Below are positions 10,352 through 18,819 of a DNA stretch of 64,000 nucleotides, one piece after another. The notes under the pieces are model-generated. The model was not told the origin of the DNA, did not search any database, and saw only the letters and a list, made by a program, of their open reading frames with translations. Source of the stretch: Halomonadaceae bacterium T82-2. GTDB lineage: Bacteria; Pseudomonadota; Gammaproteobacteria; Pseudomonadales; Halomonadaceae. Positions within the stretch are counted from its first letter, which is position 1. Every line of letters begins with the position of its first letter. A program made the position numbers and the translations under genes. The stretch covers positions 62,001-126,000 of the forward strand of contig LSBP01000010.1 of assembly GCA_001577635.1 (NCBI GenBank), in the 5' to 3' direction.

Positions 10352-10534
10352 TCATGTCTTGATGCCGCCCCAGCCGTGCTGATGGCAGTCACAGTCCGCA
10401 TCCTGGCAGGGCTCGCGGTCGGGGTGGGCGCTGGCGCAGGCTGCGCAGCAGTAGTAGTGGCCGTTGACCGGCAGCGCCGTGTCGGGCACGACGCACTGGC
10501 AATAAGGGCACTCGCAGATGCGTTTCTCGTCCAT
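10352..10534 (-). CDS. Bacterial metallothionein (SmtA-like)
   Basis: This 60-residue protein has ten cysteines (7, 9, 12, 14, 29, 30, 33, 43, 48, 50) and four histidines. They are arranged as CxCxxCxC, then CCxxC and CxCH, the pattern of prokaryotic metallothioneins that bind Zn/Cd/Cu in a cluster. The GHYYCCAACASAHP core matches the family zinc-finger-like fold. An AGGCTTCGA stretch precedes the ATG. No ArsR/SmtB regulator is adjacent. Confidence 0.85.
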   Translation of the reverse strand: MDEKRICECPYCQCVVPDTALPVNGHYYCCAACASAHPDREPCQDADCDCHQHGWGGIKT

Positions 10535-10813
10535 TCGAAGCCTCCGTTACCATGTCATGATGGGATTCAGTGTAGAAGGGGGAAGCTCGGGTGTGGCAAG
10601 CGCCTGCCGGGGTCGGCGGGGCGAGTGACACGCTGCGAAAAAGTGGGCAGGGTAAACAGTCGGATCAGGGGCAGAGGTGGGTCATGCCGGAGGGGCGTCG
10701 TGTTCTGCAGGTCGAGGACAGCGAGTCGAGGGTCGCCATGACACGGGCGGCACGGAAAGCGGCGGGCCGGGCGGGCCAGCCGCACGGTGCGGGACGGTCG
10801 GGAGGGACGTTGC
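10535..10813. other. Intergenic region, no gene seen
   Basis: These 279 bp separate the divergent metallothionein and Hpt-REC-REC-GGDEF genes. No convincing ORF, long repeat or operator was found; promoters for both must lie here, but no good -35/-10 pair stands out. Confidence 0.4.
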
Positions 10814-12499
10814 ATGACTCCCATGGCTAACGCCGATATTCGGGCCAGGCTCGAGCGCATGCGCCATGACTATGGGCTCTGGCTCGGTCGCGAGTGCGCC
10901 GACCTGTCGGCTCAGGCACAGGAGCTGGGCAATCCCATCCTGAACGGCGCCCCCTGGGAGCCGGTTCGCGAACGGCTGCATCGCATCGCCGGTTCGGCGG
11001 GTACCTTCGGCTTCCAGGAGGCCAGTGAAATCTGTCGGCTGCTGGAGCATCGCCTGGAGCGAATCCTGCAGACCGGTGCCTCCGGCGACGCCGGGGTCTT
11101 CCTGCGCGAACTCGACTCCCTGCCGGCGCTGGTGAAGTCGCTGACCCCCGAGCGGCTCTCCATCGCCGACGACCTGCTGCACTCGCCGGTCGTGGCTCGG
11201 TCGCCGGAAGTCCGGGAATCTCGCCAGCCGCTGATCTTCGTGCTCGACGACGACGCCACCACGGGGCAGCCACTGTGCCGCATGCTCGAGAGCTTTCACT
11301 ACCGGACATGCCGGTTCAGCACGGGGGACGCGCTCGAGCGAGCCTGCCGCGAGCAGCGCCCCGATGCGCTGATTCTCGACCTGCACCTGGAGGTCGAGGA
11401 TGGCCTGGCCATCGGCGAGGCGGTGCAGCACCTGTTCGACGAGCCACTGCCGCTGTTCGTCACCAGCCGGGCCCAGGCCTTCGAGGACCAGCTGCGGGCC
11501 GTGCGTGCCGGCGTCGTGGGGATCATCTCTCATCCGCTGGATCCGATCCGGCTGGCCGACATGCTCGAGACGCACCTGCGCCGGCATCGCCTGCCGCCGG
11601 CACGGGTCCTGCTGGTCGATGACGACGAGATGATGCACACCTATCATCGCCTGTTGCTGGAAGAGGTCGGCTTCACGGTGATGACCCTCAGCCGCCCCGA
11701 GGGGATACTCGAGGCCATGGAGGGGTTCGCGCCCGACGTGCTGGTGCTGGACGTGCACATGCCCCAGTGCAGCGGCCCCGAACTGGCCCAGATCGTGCGC
11801 TACCATCCCCGCTGGCTGCAGGTGCCGATCATCTACCTGTCGGCCGCGCTCGATGCCGGCGCGCAGCTCGAGGCGATGACCAAGGCCGGCGACGACTTTC
11901 TCACCAAGCCGATTGCGCCCGAGGCGCTGGTCGCCGCCGTCACGGCGCGAGCCCGACGTTCCCGGGAACTGGCCGCCGCGCTGTCCCGCGACGGTCTGAC
12001 CGGTCTGCTCAAGCACGCCGACATCAAGGAGCGCCTGCAGACCGCTCTCGCCCAGGCCCGGCGACGGAACACCGCCCTGTGCGTGGCCATGCTCGACATC
12101 GATCATTTCAAGTCGGTCAACGACACCCACGGCCACCTGGCCGGCGACGAGGTGATTCGTGCGCTGGCCAACCTGCTGCGCCGGCGGCTGCGGGAAAGCG
12201 ACCTGATCGGCCGCTACGGGGGCGAGGAGTTCCTGCTGGTGCTCAACGACTGTGATCGCACCCAAGCGCTTCAGGTACTCGACGAGTTGCGCGAGTCCTT
12301 CAAAGCGCTGGCGTTCCATGGCGACGATCGGGACTTCCAGTGCACCCTGAGTGCCGGTCTCGTCGCCCTGACGCCGGATTTCACCACGGGCGACGCCCTG
12401 ATCAACGCAGCCGACCAGCATCTGTATCAGGCCAAGCAGGCCGGGCGCGACTGTGTGATCGGCGGTGCCGGGCCCGTGGCCGCCGACGTTCCGGGGTAA
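10814..12499 (+). CDS. Hpt-REC-REC-GGDEF diguanylate cyclase
   Basis: The 561-residue protein contains an Hpt domain (about 15-115; phospho-His in HRIAGSAGTFGF), REC1 (about 137-250), REC2 (about 260-380) and GGDEF (about 395-550). REC1 keeps the Asp in LILDLHLE but has SHPLDP where the conserved Lys-Pro is expected, so it may be degenerate. REC2 is complete (VLVLDVHMP, LTKPI). The cyclase has an intact GGEEF and an upstream RESD inhibitory-site motif, so it is probably active and product-inhibited. The Hpt domain implies a phosphorelay from an unidentified kinase. Start ATG 10814 follows GGGAGGGAC. Confidence 0.9.
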   Translation: MTPMANADIRARLERMRHDYGLWLGRECADLSAQAQELGNPILNGAPWEPVRERLHRIAGSAGTFGFQEASEICRLLEHRLERILQTGASGDAGVFLRELDSLPALVKSLTPERLSIADDLLHSPVVARSPEVRESRQPLIFVLDDDATTGQPLCRMLESFHYRTCRFSTGDALERACREQRPDALILDLHLEVEDGLAIGEAVQHLFDEPLPLFVTSRAQAFEDQLRAVRAGVVGIISHPLDPIRLADMLETHLRRHRLPPARVLLVDDDEMMHTYHRLLLEEVGFTVMTLSRPEGILEAMEGFAPDVLVLDVHMPQCSGPELAQIVRYHPRWLQVPIIYLSAALDAGAQLEAMTKAGDDFLTKPIAPEALVAAVTARARRSRELAAALSRDGLTGLLKHADIKERLQTALAQARRRNTALCVAMLDIDHFKSVNDTHGHLAGDEVIRALANLLRRRLRESDLIGRYGGEEFLLVLNDCDRTQALQVLDELRESFKALAFHGDDRDFQCTLSAGLVALTPDFTTGDALINAADQHLYQAKQAGRDCVIGGAGPVAADVPG

Positions 12500-12503
12500 C
12501 CCG

Positions 12504-13610
12504 TCAGGAGGTGTCGGGCCGGTGGCGTTTCGCCTGCCCGGCGATGAGCCGCGCGAGATGCGGCCCGAACAGCAGCACCAGCACGAAGCGGGCGAGCTGC
12601 ATCGCCATCACGTAGGCCACATCGACATGGGTCGAGGCGGCGATGATCGCCACCGAGTCGGCGCCGCCCGGGCTGGTGGCGAGATAGGCGGTGAGCGGGT
12701 CGAGTCCGGCGAACACCACCAGCAGCGCGGCAAAACCGCCGCAGACCCCCACCAGGCAGAGAATCGAGACGAGCACGCCGGGCAGCGACTGGATGACGTG
12801 GGCGAGAATGGCGCGGTCGAAGCGCAGCCCGATGTTCCAGCCGACGAAGGCATAGCTGACGGCGAGCAGGGGCGAGGGAAGCTCTAGCGTCACCCCGGCG
12901 AGATCCTGCAGCAGTGTGGCGCCCACCAGCGTTACCAGCAGCGGGCCGGCCGGCAGACGCGCAACCTGGCCGACAACGGTGCCGACGACGATCATGCCCA
13001 GTGTCATCGCCAGGGCGGCCGGCTCCACCGCAGCGAACCACGCCCGGCCGGATGAGGCATTGCCGGCGCCTTCAGGCATGAAGAACGAGGCCACCAGCGA
13101 GGCGACGAGGGTGACGATCACCACGCGCAAATACTGCATGAAGGCGACCAGGCGCACGTCGGCGCCGAAGGATTCGGCCATTAATACCATGGCGGTGGCC
13201 GCGCCCGGTGCCGCGCCCCAGATGGCGGTAGTGCCCGGCAGTACCTGCCAGCGTGCCAGCAGCCAGCCGAGCAGGCTGCTGGCGGCAATTACCGCCACCA
13301 CCGCCAGTCCGAAGGTCGGCCAGTGACGGCCGATCTCGTGCAGGATCGGCAGGGTGATGCTCTGGGCGATCAGGCAGCCGATGCTCGCCTGGGCGAGCAG
13401 AAACGGCCGACGGGGCACGCGTACGCTCGCCCGCCCCACGGCGACCAGCACTGCGGCCGCCATCGGCCCCAGCAGCAGCCCGGCGGGAACCTGAAGGCCC
13501 ACCAGTGCGGCGCCGAACAGCACCGAAAGCAACACCAGGATCAGCCACTGTGCGGCGAGGCCGCGAGTGGCCAGATCGAATGGCGCGGCTTGCCGGGCCT
13601 CGTTTGGCAT
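12504..13610 (-). CDS. AbrB-family integral membrane protein (putative transporter)
   Basis: This 368-residue hydrophobic protein has about ten predicted membrane segments in two repeats, each containing the family-type motif: WGAAPGAATAMVLMAESFGAD near residue 130 and a SPGGADSVAIIAA motif near 310. The family (often called AbrB or ammonia monooxygenase, both misleading) has no established substrate. Its ATG overlaps the stop of the preceding hydrolase by one base (TGATG), so it is translationally coupled to it and may move a related metabolite. Confidence 0.85.
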   Translation of the reverse strand: MPNEARQAAPFDLATRGLAAQWLILVLLSVLFGAALVGLQVPAGLLLGPMAAAVLVAVGRASVRVPRRPFLLAQASIGCLIAQSITLPILHEIGRHWPTFGLAVVAVIAASSLLGWLLARWQVLPGTTAIWGAAPGAATAMVLMAESFGADVRLVAFMQYLRVVIVTLVASLVASFFMPEGAGNASSGRAWFAAVEPAALAMTLGMIVVGTVVGQVARLPAGPLLVTLVGATLLQDLAGVTLELPSPLLAVSYAFVGWNIGLRFDRAILAHVIQSLPGVLVSILCLVGVCGGFAALLVVFAGLDPLTAYLATSPGGADSVAIIAASTHVDVAYVMAMQLARFVLVLLFGPHLARLIAGQAKRHRPDTS

Positions 13611-14176
13611 CAGGCCAGCGCCAGGTCGGCGCTTTGCACCACCCGCGACAGGCGCGGCAGGATCCGGGTCATCGCCATCTCGTGCAGCTCGCGAGAGGGG
13701 CCGGCACAGGCGTCCTCGACCACCACCACATCGTAGCCGCGCTCCCAGGCCTGGCGGGCCGTGGACTCGACGCCGAAGTTGGTGGCGATGCCGCCCAGGA
13801 CCACGGTGGTGATACCGCGGCGGCGCAGTTGCAGGTCCAGCTCGGTGCCGAAGAAGGCCCCCCACTGGCGCTTGAGGATCTCCAGATCCCCGGCCTTGAC
13901 CAGGCCGTCGACGAACTGGCTCCAGTCGTCGGGCAACCCGCCTTCCGGTTGCGGGATCGGCTGGTCAACATTGCGCGGCGGTGCGTCAGCGAAATCCGCC
14001 GACCAGGCGACACGCACCTGAACCACCGGCGCGCCGGCGTCGCGGAAGCGGTCGGCCAATCCTTTCGACTGGCTGACCACTACCTCGCCGCTGCGCGGTT
14101 CCAGTGGCATGCCGACGATGCCGCGCTGCAGATCGATGAGAACGAGGGCCGTGGTGCGGGGGGCGAGTTCGGGCAT
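13610..14176 (-). CDS. Isochorismatase-family hydrolase, YecD-like
   Basis: The 188-residue protein follows the family layout: Asp in ALVLIDLQRG, Lys in EILKRQWGAFFG and the loop GIATNFGVESTARQAW. In cysteine hydrolases of this family the last motif carries the nucleophilic Cys; here that position is Gly, as in E. coli YecD, whose reaction is not established. It may act by a non-thiol mechanism like isochorismatases. It lies downstream of the tct genes on the same strand and is coupled to the AbrB-type gene. Confidence 0.85.
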   Translation of the reverse strand: MPELAPRTTALVLIDLQRGIVGMPLEPRSGEVVVSQSKGLADRFRDAGAPVVQVRVAWSADFADAPPRNVDQPIPQPEGGLPDDWSQFVDGLVKAGDLEILKRQWGAFFGTELDLQLRRRGITTVVLGGIATNFGVESTARQAWERGYDVVVVEDACAGPSRELHEMAMTRILPRLSRVVQSADLALA

Positions 14177-14270
14177 GGGGCACCTGAAGCAAGTGAGCGG
14201 AAATCGTGTGCCAAATAGTGTAAACCCTTCGCAGGATAATTGTTGGCTCGGTAGAGGGGAGAGCGAGTGC

Positions 14271-14300
14271 GGCCGCCGCCCGCGATGGCGGGCGGTGGCC
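14271..14300 (-). terminator. GC-rich hairpin after tctAB
   Basis: GGCCGCCGCCCGC pairs with GGCGGGCGGTGGCC around a 3-nt loop, just beyond the tctAB stop. There is no U-tract, so it may stabilise the upstream mRNA or attenuate rather than fully terminate before the hydrolase gene. Confidence 0.5.
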
Positions 14301-14312
14301 TGTCAGGTGAGC

Positions 14313-16280
14313 TCAGCTGAACAGCCAGGGATCGAGGAATCCGCTGGGATAGGTCAGCGTCAGGAAGTGCGCCATGCCGACCAGGAAGGCAACCACGCCG
14401 GCGGCCATGCCCGCCGCCGTCCACAGCTTGAGCCGGGCGATACCCAGCAGGAATGCCAGGCAGAACAGTGCCGCCGTGCTGATGAAACCCAGGCCGAGGA
14501 TGGTCGCGATCAGCGCGCAGAAGCCCGCCAGCCAGATCAGCTCTTCCCGGCAGGCCTGCTCTTGCCATTGCGGTCGGCGAAGGACGTAGCGCGCCGTCTC
14601 GGCGAGACAGCCCACCGCCATGATGGCGATAGCCAGCTTGGGAAACACGCTGCCCAGCAGCGAGAGGCCGGCGACATCGCTCCAGGCGAACGCGGCCAGG
14701 CCCAGCAACCCTGCCAGCAACAGAACGTCCACCGCACCGAACGTGGGCCGTGTCCGATCGGCCGGGGTCGCTGCTTCGCTGTCGGTGGTGTCGCCATCCC
14801 CCCTTGCCTGGCGGCGTTTCAGCCACAGCGCCTTGAGGGCGGGGATGAACAGTACCGCCAGGATCAGCGCACCGATGATCATCACGCCGGGGCGGACGAA
14901 CGCGGCGCTGCCCTGGAACTGGACCGCCTGATAGAAGTAGGTCTCGGCACCCGGTGCCAGGACGAAGCCGATCAGGAAAGCCGGGCGTGACCAGTTGGCC
15001 TTCTTGAACAGCACGCCGATGGCACCGACGGCGGCCAGTGCGATCAGGTCGCCGGTGGCCCGGGTCGCCTGGTAGGCGGCGAACAGGATGAGCACGGTGA
15101 TCAGCGGGGCGAGAATGGTGAAGCGGACGCGGGTGAGGCTGGCGACCGGGCCGGCCAGCCCCAGGCAGAGACCGGCGCCGAGGATGTTGGCCAGCGCCAG
15201 CGACCAGATGATGGTGTAGGTCAGGTCGAGGTGGGTCTCGATCATGCCGATGCCCGGCTGCAGCCCGAGCAGGAGCAGGCCGCCGAGGAACACCGCCGCG
15301 CTGCCCGAGCCGGGGACGCCGAACAGCAGCGTGGGCACCATCGCGCCGCAGGCGCAGGCGTTATTGGCCGACTCGGGAGCGATCACGCCGCGGATGTCGC
15401 CGCGGCCGAACTCGCTCTTGTCCTTGGCGCTCTGCACGGCGTGGCCGTAGGTCATCCAGTCGACGACCGAGCCGGCCAGCCCCGGAATGGTCCCGATCAG
15501 GCTGCCGAACCCCGCGCAGCGTGCCACCAGGCCGCGTTCGCGCCGCACGTCACGAAAGCCCTGACGCCAGCCCTCGCCGAGCCGACAGGGTTCGCTGGCG
15601 ATGGCGCCGCGCTGGACCAGCAGGTCGATGATCTCGGGCAGGGCGAAGATGCCCAGGCCCACCACGACCAGCGGCAGGCCGTCATAGAGGTAGTCGAGGC
15701 CGAAGTTCAGGCGAAACTCGCCGGTGGCTGGAGCCATGCCCATGCCGCCGACCAGCAGGCCCAGTCCGCAGGCGGCGAGCCCCTTGAACAGGTCGCGCCC
15801 CGAAAGCACGGCGACCATCGACAGACCCAGCAGCGTCAGCATGAACAGTTCCGACGAGGAGAACGCCAGCACCAGCGGCCGGGCAATGAGAATGAAACCG
15901 GTCAGGACTGCAGCGCCGATCAGGCCGCCGATCATCGATGACAGGAAGGCACTGGAAAGCGCCCGGGCCGCCTGCCCGCGCTTGGCCAGCGAGAACCCGT
16001 CGATCACCGTGGCCTGCGAGGCACTGGAACCGGGGATGCCGAGCAGCACCGAGGCGAAGGTGTCGCCGGTGGGGATTACCGCCACCAGTCCCATCAGCAT
16101 GCCCAGTGCCACCGAGGGTTCCATGCCGTACAGGAAGGGCAGCAGCAGCGACATGCCGGCGATACCGCCGAGGCCGGGAATGATGCCGACCACCAGGCCG
16201 ACACTGACCCCGAGCATCATGTAGAGAAGATGGGAGAGGGTGAAGACCTGTCCCAGACTGGAGAGAAGGATGTCGAGCAT
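14313..16280 (-). CDS. Tripartite tricarboxylate transporter permease, TctA fused to TctB
   Basis: The 655-residue protein starts with a full TctA domain (about 1-500): GIIPGLGGIAGMSLLLPF and the central GTIPGLAGSVVDWMTYGHA, with the ESANNACACGAMVPTLLFGVPGSGSAA-type motif. After a polar linker (about 505-525) a C-terminal region of about 130 residues has four hydrophobic segments and looks like TctB, the small permease subunit normally encoded separately. No separate tctB is present, which supports a fusion. It works with the periplasmic TctC from the gene upstream to import a carboxylate. Confidence 0.88.
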   Translation of the reverse strand: MLDILLSSLGQVFTLSHLLYMMLGVSVGLVVGIIPGLGGIAGMSLLLPFLYGMEPSVALGMLMGLVAVIPTGDTFASVLLGIPGSSASQATVIDGFSLAKRGQAARALSSAFLSSMIGGLIGAAVLTGFILIARPLVLAFSSSELFMLTLLGLSMVAVLSGRDLFKGLAACGLGLLVGGMGMAPATGEFRLNFGLDYLYDGLPLVVVGLGIFALPEIIDLLVQRGAIASEPCRLGEGWRQGFRDVRRERGLVARCAGFGSLIGTIPGLAGSVVDWMTYGHAVQSAKDKSEFGRGDIRGVIAPESANNACACGAMVPTLLFGVPGSGSAAVFLGGLLLLGLQPGIGMIETHLDLTYTIIWSLALANILGAGLCLGLAGPVASLTRVRFTILAPLITVLILFAAYQATRATGDLIALAAVGAIGVLFKKANWSRPAFLIGFVLAPGAETYFYQAVQFQGSAAFVRPGVMIIGALILAVLFIPALKALWLKRRQARGDGDTTDSEAATPADRTRPTFGAVDVLLLAGLLGLAAFAWSDVAGLSLLGSVFPKLAIAIMAVGCLAETARYVLRRPQWQEQACREELIWLAGFCALIATILGLGFISTAALFCLAFLLGIARLKLWTAAGMAAGVVAFLVGMAHFLTLTYPSGFLDPWLFS

Positions 16281-16315
16281 GGCGTGGTTCTTCGCGTTGT
16301 CGTGTCGGAATCGGG

Positions 16316-16344
16316 CCGGCCCCGGCGCGTTGCGACGGGGCCGG
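16316..16344 (-). promoter_or_regulatory. Hairpin between tctC and tctAB
   Basis: CCGGCCCCG pairs with CGGGGCCGG (9-bp perfect stem, 11-nt loop) in the 69-bp gap. Such hairpins commonly protect or partly terminate binding-protein mRNA so that the binding protein is made in excess over the permease. Confidence 0.55.
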
Positions 16345-16349
16345 AGAGA

Positions 16350-17480
16350 TCAGCGCGTGGCCAGGTGGACGTCGAACTTGTCCGCCAGCCAGGTGATCAG
16401 CCACTGGCGCGTCTCGTCCTTGATCGCCATGGCATCCCGGAGGTGCCTGGAGACCGTCTCGCCGACGATCGGCGTGTAGGGACCGAGCTGGGCGGCCGCT
16501 TCCTCCTTGAACTGGTCGGTCTTGATGAACTCGCGAGCCGCCTGCCGGTAGGTCTCGACGAGGGGCTCGGGGGTGTCGACCGGGACCATCACCAGCTTCT
16601 GCAGGGCGTAGCCGGAGGCGAAGAACTTGCGGTAGGCCTCGTAGGCGTTGCCCGACGGTGCCTTGCCCCGGGTCTGTTGGTAGATCTCGTTGAAGGTCGG
16701 CAGATCCGGGAAGGTCGGGTCGCGCACGATGTTGCCGTCGTCGTCGAGCACGCCGAGGCTGAACAGCGGGATCGCCTTGCCGTCGTCGACCAGCGGCTGG
16801 ACGTTGCTCAGGTAGGCGGAGGTGGTCTGGAAGTCGATGTTCGCCTCGCCACGCTCGAAGGCCAGGCGACCTTCACCGCGGCTGCGCATGCCGAATACCG
16901 GATTGATGTCGACGCCCAGCATCTCGAGGGCGATCAGCACCGGCAGCTCGACCCCGGTGGGGGACTGCGCGGCCAGCTTGACCGGCTGCTTCAACAGGGC
17001 CTTAAGGGCGCTGTCGGCGTCCTTGCCCATCTCGGGCGAGGCGTAGACCACCCCGCCGGTCGGGGTGGCGAGGATCGGCTTCCAGTCGGCGTAGTCGTAG
17101 CGCACCCGCGGGTCGCCGAGCATGGCCGGGTACTGGGTCGAGGCCGACGTGCCCAGCCACTGGCTGCCGTCGGACCTGGCGCGGACCGCGAACAGGTTGG
17201 CACCGTTGATCGAGCCGCCACCGGGCACGTTGTCGATCATGACGGTCGGCTTGCCGGGCAGGTAGTCGCTGAACCAGGGCGCGAAGAAGCGTGCCCAGAC
17301 ATCGGTGCCGCCACCCACCCCGAAGGGGATGGTCCACTTGATGGTATCGGGGACGTCGGGGTCCGCGGCGTTCGCCGTCGCGGGAAGGACCAGCGGGCTC
17401 AGGCCGGCGCACAGCAGGCCGAGGCCGGCGGCGCGCTTCAGACGGGTGGCGAGAGTCTGTCGGGATTTCAAGGGGCGCAT
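16350..17480 (-). CDS. TctC-family periplasmic substrate-binding protein
   Basis: The 376-residue protein has a Sec signal peptide: positively charged start RPLKSRQTLATRLKRAA, hydrophobic core GLGLLCAGLSPLVLP and a probable cleavage at ATANAA|DP. The mature part has TctC/Bug features: IPFGVGGGTDVWARFFA near residue 52 and NVPGGGSINGANLF near 83. It is somewhat longer than typical Bug proteins (about 320-330 residues). It likely delivers a carboxylate to the TctAB permease encoded downstream. Confidence 0.9.
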   Translation of the reverse strand: MRPLKSRQTLATRLKRAAGLGLLCAGLSPLVLPATANAADPDVPDTIKWTIPFGVGGGTDVWARFFAPWFSDYLPGKPTVMIDNVPGGGSINGANLFAVRARSDGSQWLGTSASTQYPAMLGDPRVRYDYADWKPILATPTGGVVYASPEMGKDADSALKALLKQPVKLAAQSPTGVELPVLIALEMLGVDINPVFGMRSRGEGRLAFERGEANIDFQTTSAYLSNVQPLVDDGKAIPLFSLGVLDDDGNIVRDPTFPDLPTFNEIYQQTRGKAPSGNAYEAYRKFFASGYALQKLVMVPVDTPEPLVETYRQAAREFIKTDQFKEEAAAQLGPYTPIVGETVSRHLRDAMAIKDETRQWLITWLADKFDVHLATR

Positions 17481-17535
17481 GGCGTGACTCCTTGTTGTTG
17501 TGTCGCTCTTTGGGATTCGTCGGATGGACTACGAT

Positions 17536-18669
17536 CTAGCCGGCCCTGGCCGTCATGGCAGCGGCCGGCCGGTGATCGGGCGTGGTGCCGGGATAATACA
17601 GCGTGCCGGCCATGATCTTGCGGGCGGTGCGGACCAGCGAGACCCGGGCGACGTCATGCGGGTCCTGCCCGCGGTGCTCGACATCGAGATCGATGTAGCC
17701 CGAGGGGTGCTCGAGGCGCACGTGCGCCAGTGACTCGCCGTCGGTCAGCCGGCCCGCCGCGGTGGCAATACGGTTGGCGACGGTCCCCGGAACGCTGATC
17801 GCCGTTGCCAGGGCGATGGCACCGGTCACGGCGAGCGCCTTGTGGCAGCGGTGCGGCACGAAGTAGCGGGCGCGCAGCGTCGCCTCGGTGGTGCCGGGGG
17901 CCGACAGCAGAACCGGCTTGGGCAGCACGCCGTGGCTGACGTCGCCGAGCCCCATGCGCCGCCCGGCTTCGCGGCGGATGGCCTCGAGGCGGGCGAGCAT
18001 GGGGCCGTTGGCGTCGAGTTCGGCGGGCGTTTCGTCGCCTGTCAGGCCGAAGGCCTCGGCGGCGATCAACAGGGTCGGGGTCGCGGCGTCGAGGCAGGTC
18101 ACCTCGATGCCGTCGATGATCTCCCGCGCCTGGCCGGTGGGCAGCAGGGCGCCGGTCTTGGTGCCCACCACATCGAGAAAGCTGAGCTGGATACCCGCGG
18201 CGCTCCCCGGCACGCCGCTGATGCGGGTGTCGCCTTCGTAATCCACCTGGCGTCCCGGCGTGGGGACGTGGCATTCGATGAGGCGTTGCGTGTTGAGGTT
18301 GCAAACCCGCACCACGGTGATGCCGTCTCGCGGCTCGACCAGCCCGGTCTCGATGGCGTAGGGGCCGACCGCCGAGAGCATGTTGCCGCAGTTGGGGTTG
18401 AAGTCGACGCGGCGCCCGGGGCCGTCGACCTGGGCGAACAGGTAGTCGACGTCGGCGTCGGGATGGTCGGAACGTTCGACGATCGCCACCTTGCTGGTCA
18501 ACGGATCGCTGCCGCCGATGCCGTCGATCTGCAGGGCATGGCCGGCGCCCATCAGGTTGAGCAGTGTCTCCGTGCGCGCCTCCGGCGATTCGGGCAGGTC
18601 GCTCATGCGCAGGAACGGGCCCTTGGAGGTGCCGCCACGCATGATGATGCAAGGGATGCTGTGGATCAT
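17536..18669 (-). CDS. PrpF-family isomerase (4-oxalomesaconate tautomerase-like)
   Basis: The 377-residue protein has the PrpF fold hallmarks: N-terminal IPCIIMRGGTSKGPFL, GIGGSDPLTSKVAIV, NPNCGNMLSAVGPYAIE with the catalytic Cys, and VPHRCHKALAVTGAI. PrpF proteins isomerise methylaconitate; the close GalD group tautomerises 4-oxalomesaconate in gallate catabolism. The transporter genes follow 55 bp downstream, so the substrate is probably an imported unsaturated tricarboxylate. An upstream in-frame ATG at 18699 is an alternative start; 18669 is preferred because GGAAAG precedes it. Confidence 0.87.
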   Translation of the reverse strand: MIHSIPCIIMRGGTSKGPFLRMSDLPESPEARTETLLNLMGAGHALQIDGIGGSDPLTSKVAIVERSDHPDADVDYLFAQVDGPGRRVDFNPNCGNMLSAVGPYAIETGLVEPRDGITVVRVCNLNTQRLIECHVPTPGRQVDYEGDTRISGVPGSAAGIQLSFLDVVGTKTGALLPTGQAREIIDGIEVTCLDAATPTLLIAAEAFGLTGDETPAELDANGPMLARLEAIRREAGRRMGLGDVSHGVLPKPVLLSAPGTTEATLRARYFVPHRCHKALAVTGAIALATAISVPGTVANRIATAAGRLTDGESLAHVRLEHPSGYIDLDVEHRGQDPHDVARVSLVRTARKIMAGTLYYPGTTPDHRPAAAMTARAG

Positions 18670-18766
18670 TGCCGTTTCACTTTCCGTGCCAGAACTCATG
18701 AAACGAGCATGTCACCGCTGTTTTGATGCCTCAAATGCAAATAAAGATAACTACTAATGTTTAAAG

Positions 18767-18778
18767 CACATTAATGTG
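18767..18778. promoter_or_regulatory. Palindromic operator candidate between prpF and lysR
   Basis: CACATTAATGTG is a perfect 12-bp palindrome in an AT-rich intergenic stretch between divergent genes. It contains ATTAAT and has the dyad form expected of a LysR-type regulator site. A related half, ACTAATGT, lies at 18753-18760. Confidence 0.5.
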
Positions 18779-18819
18779 ATAAGTTGTTCAATGGCTCAAT
18801 TCCAATGCAAGAATCGTCC

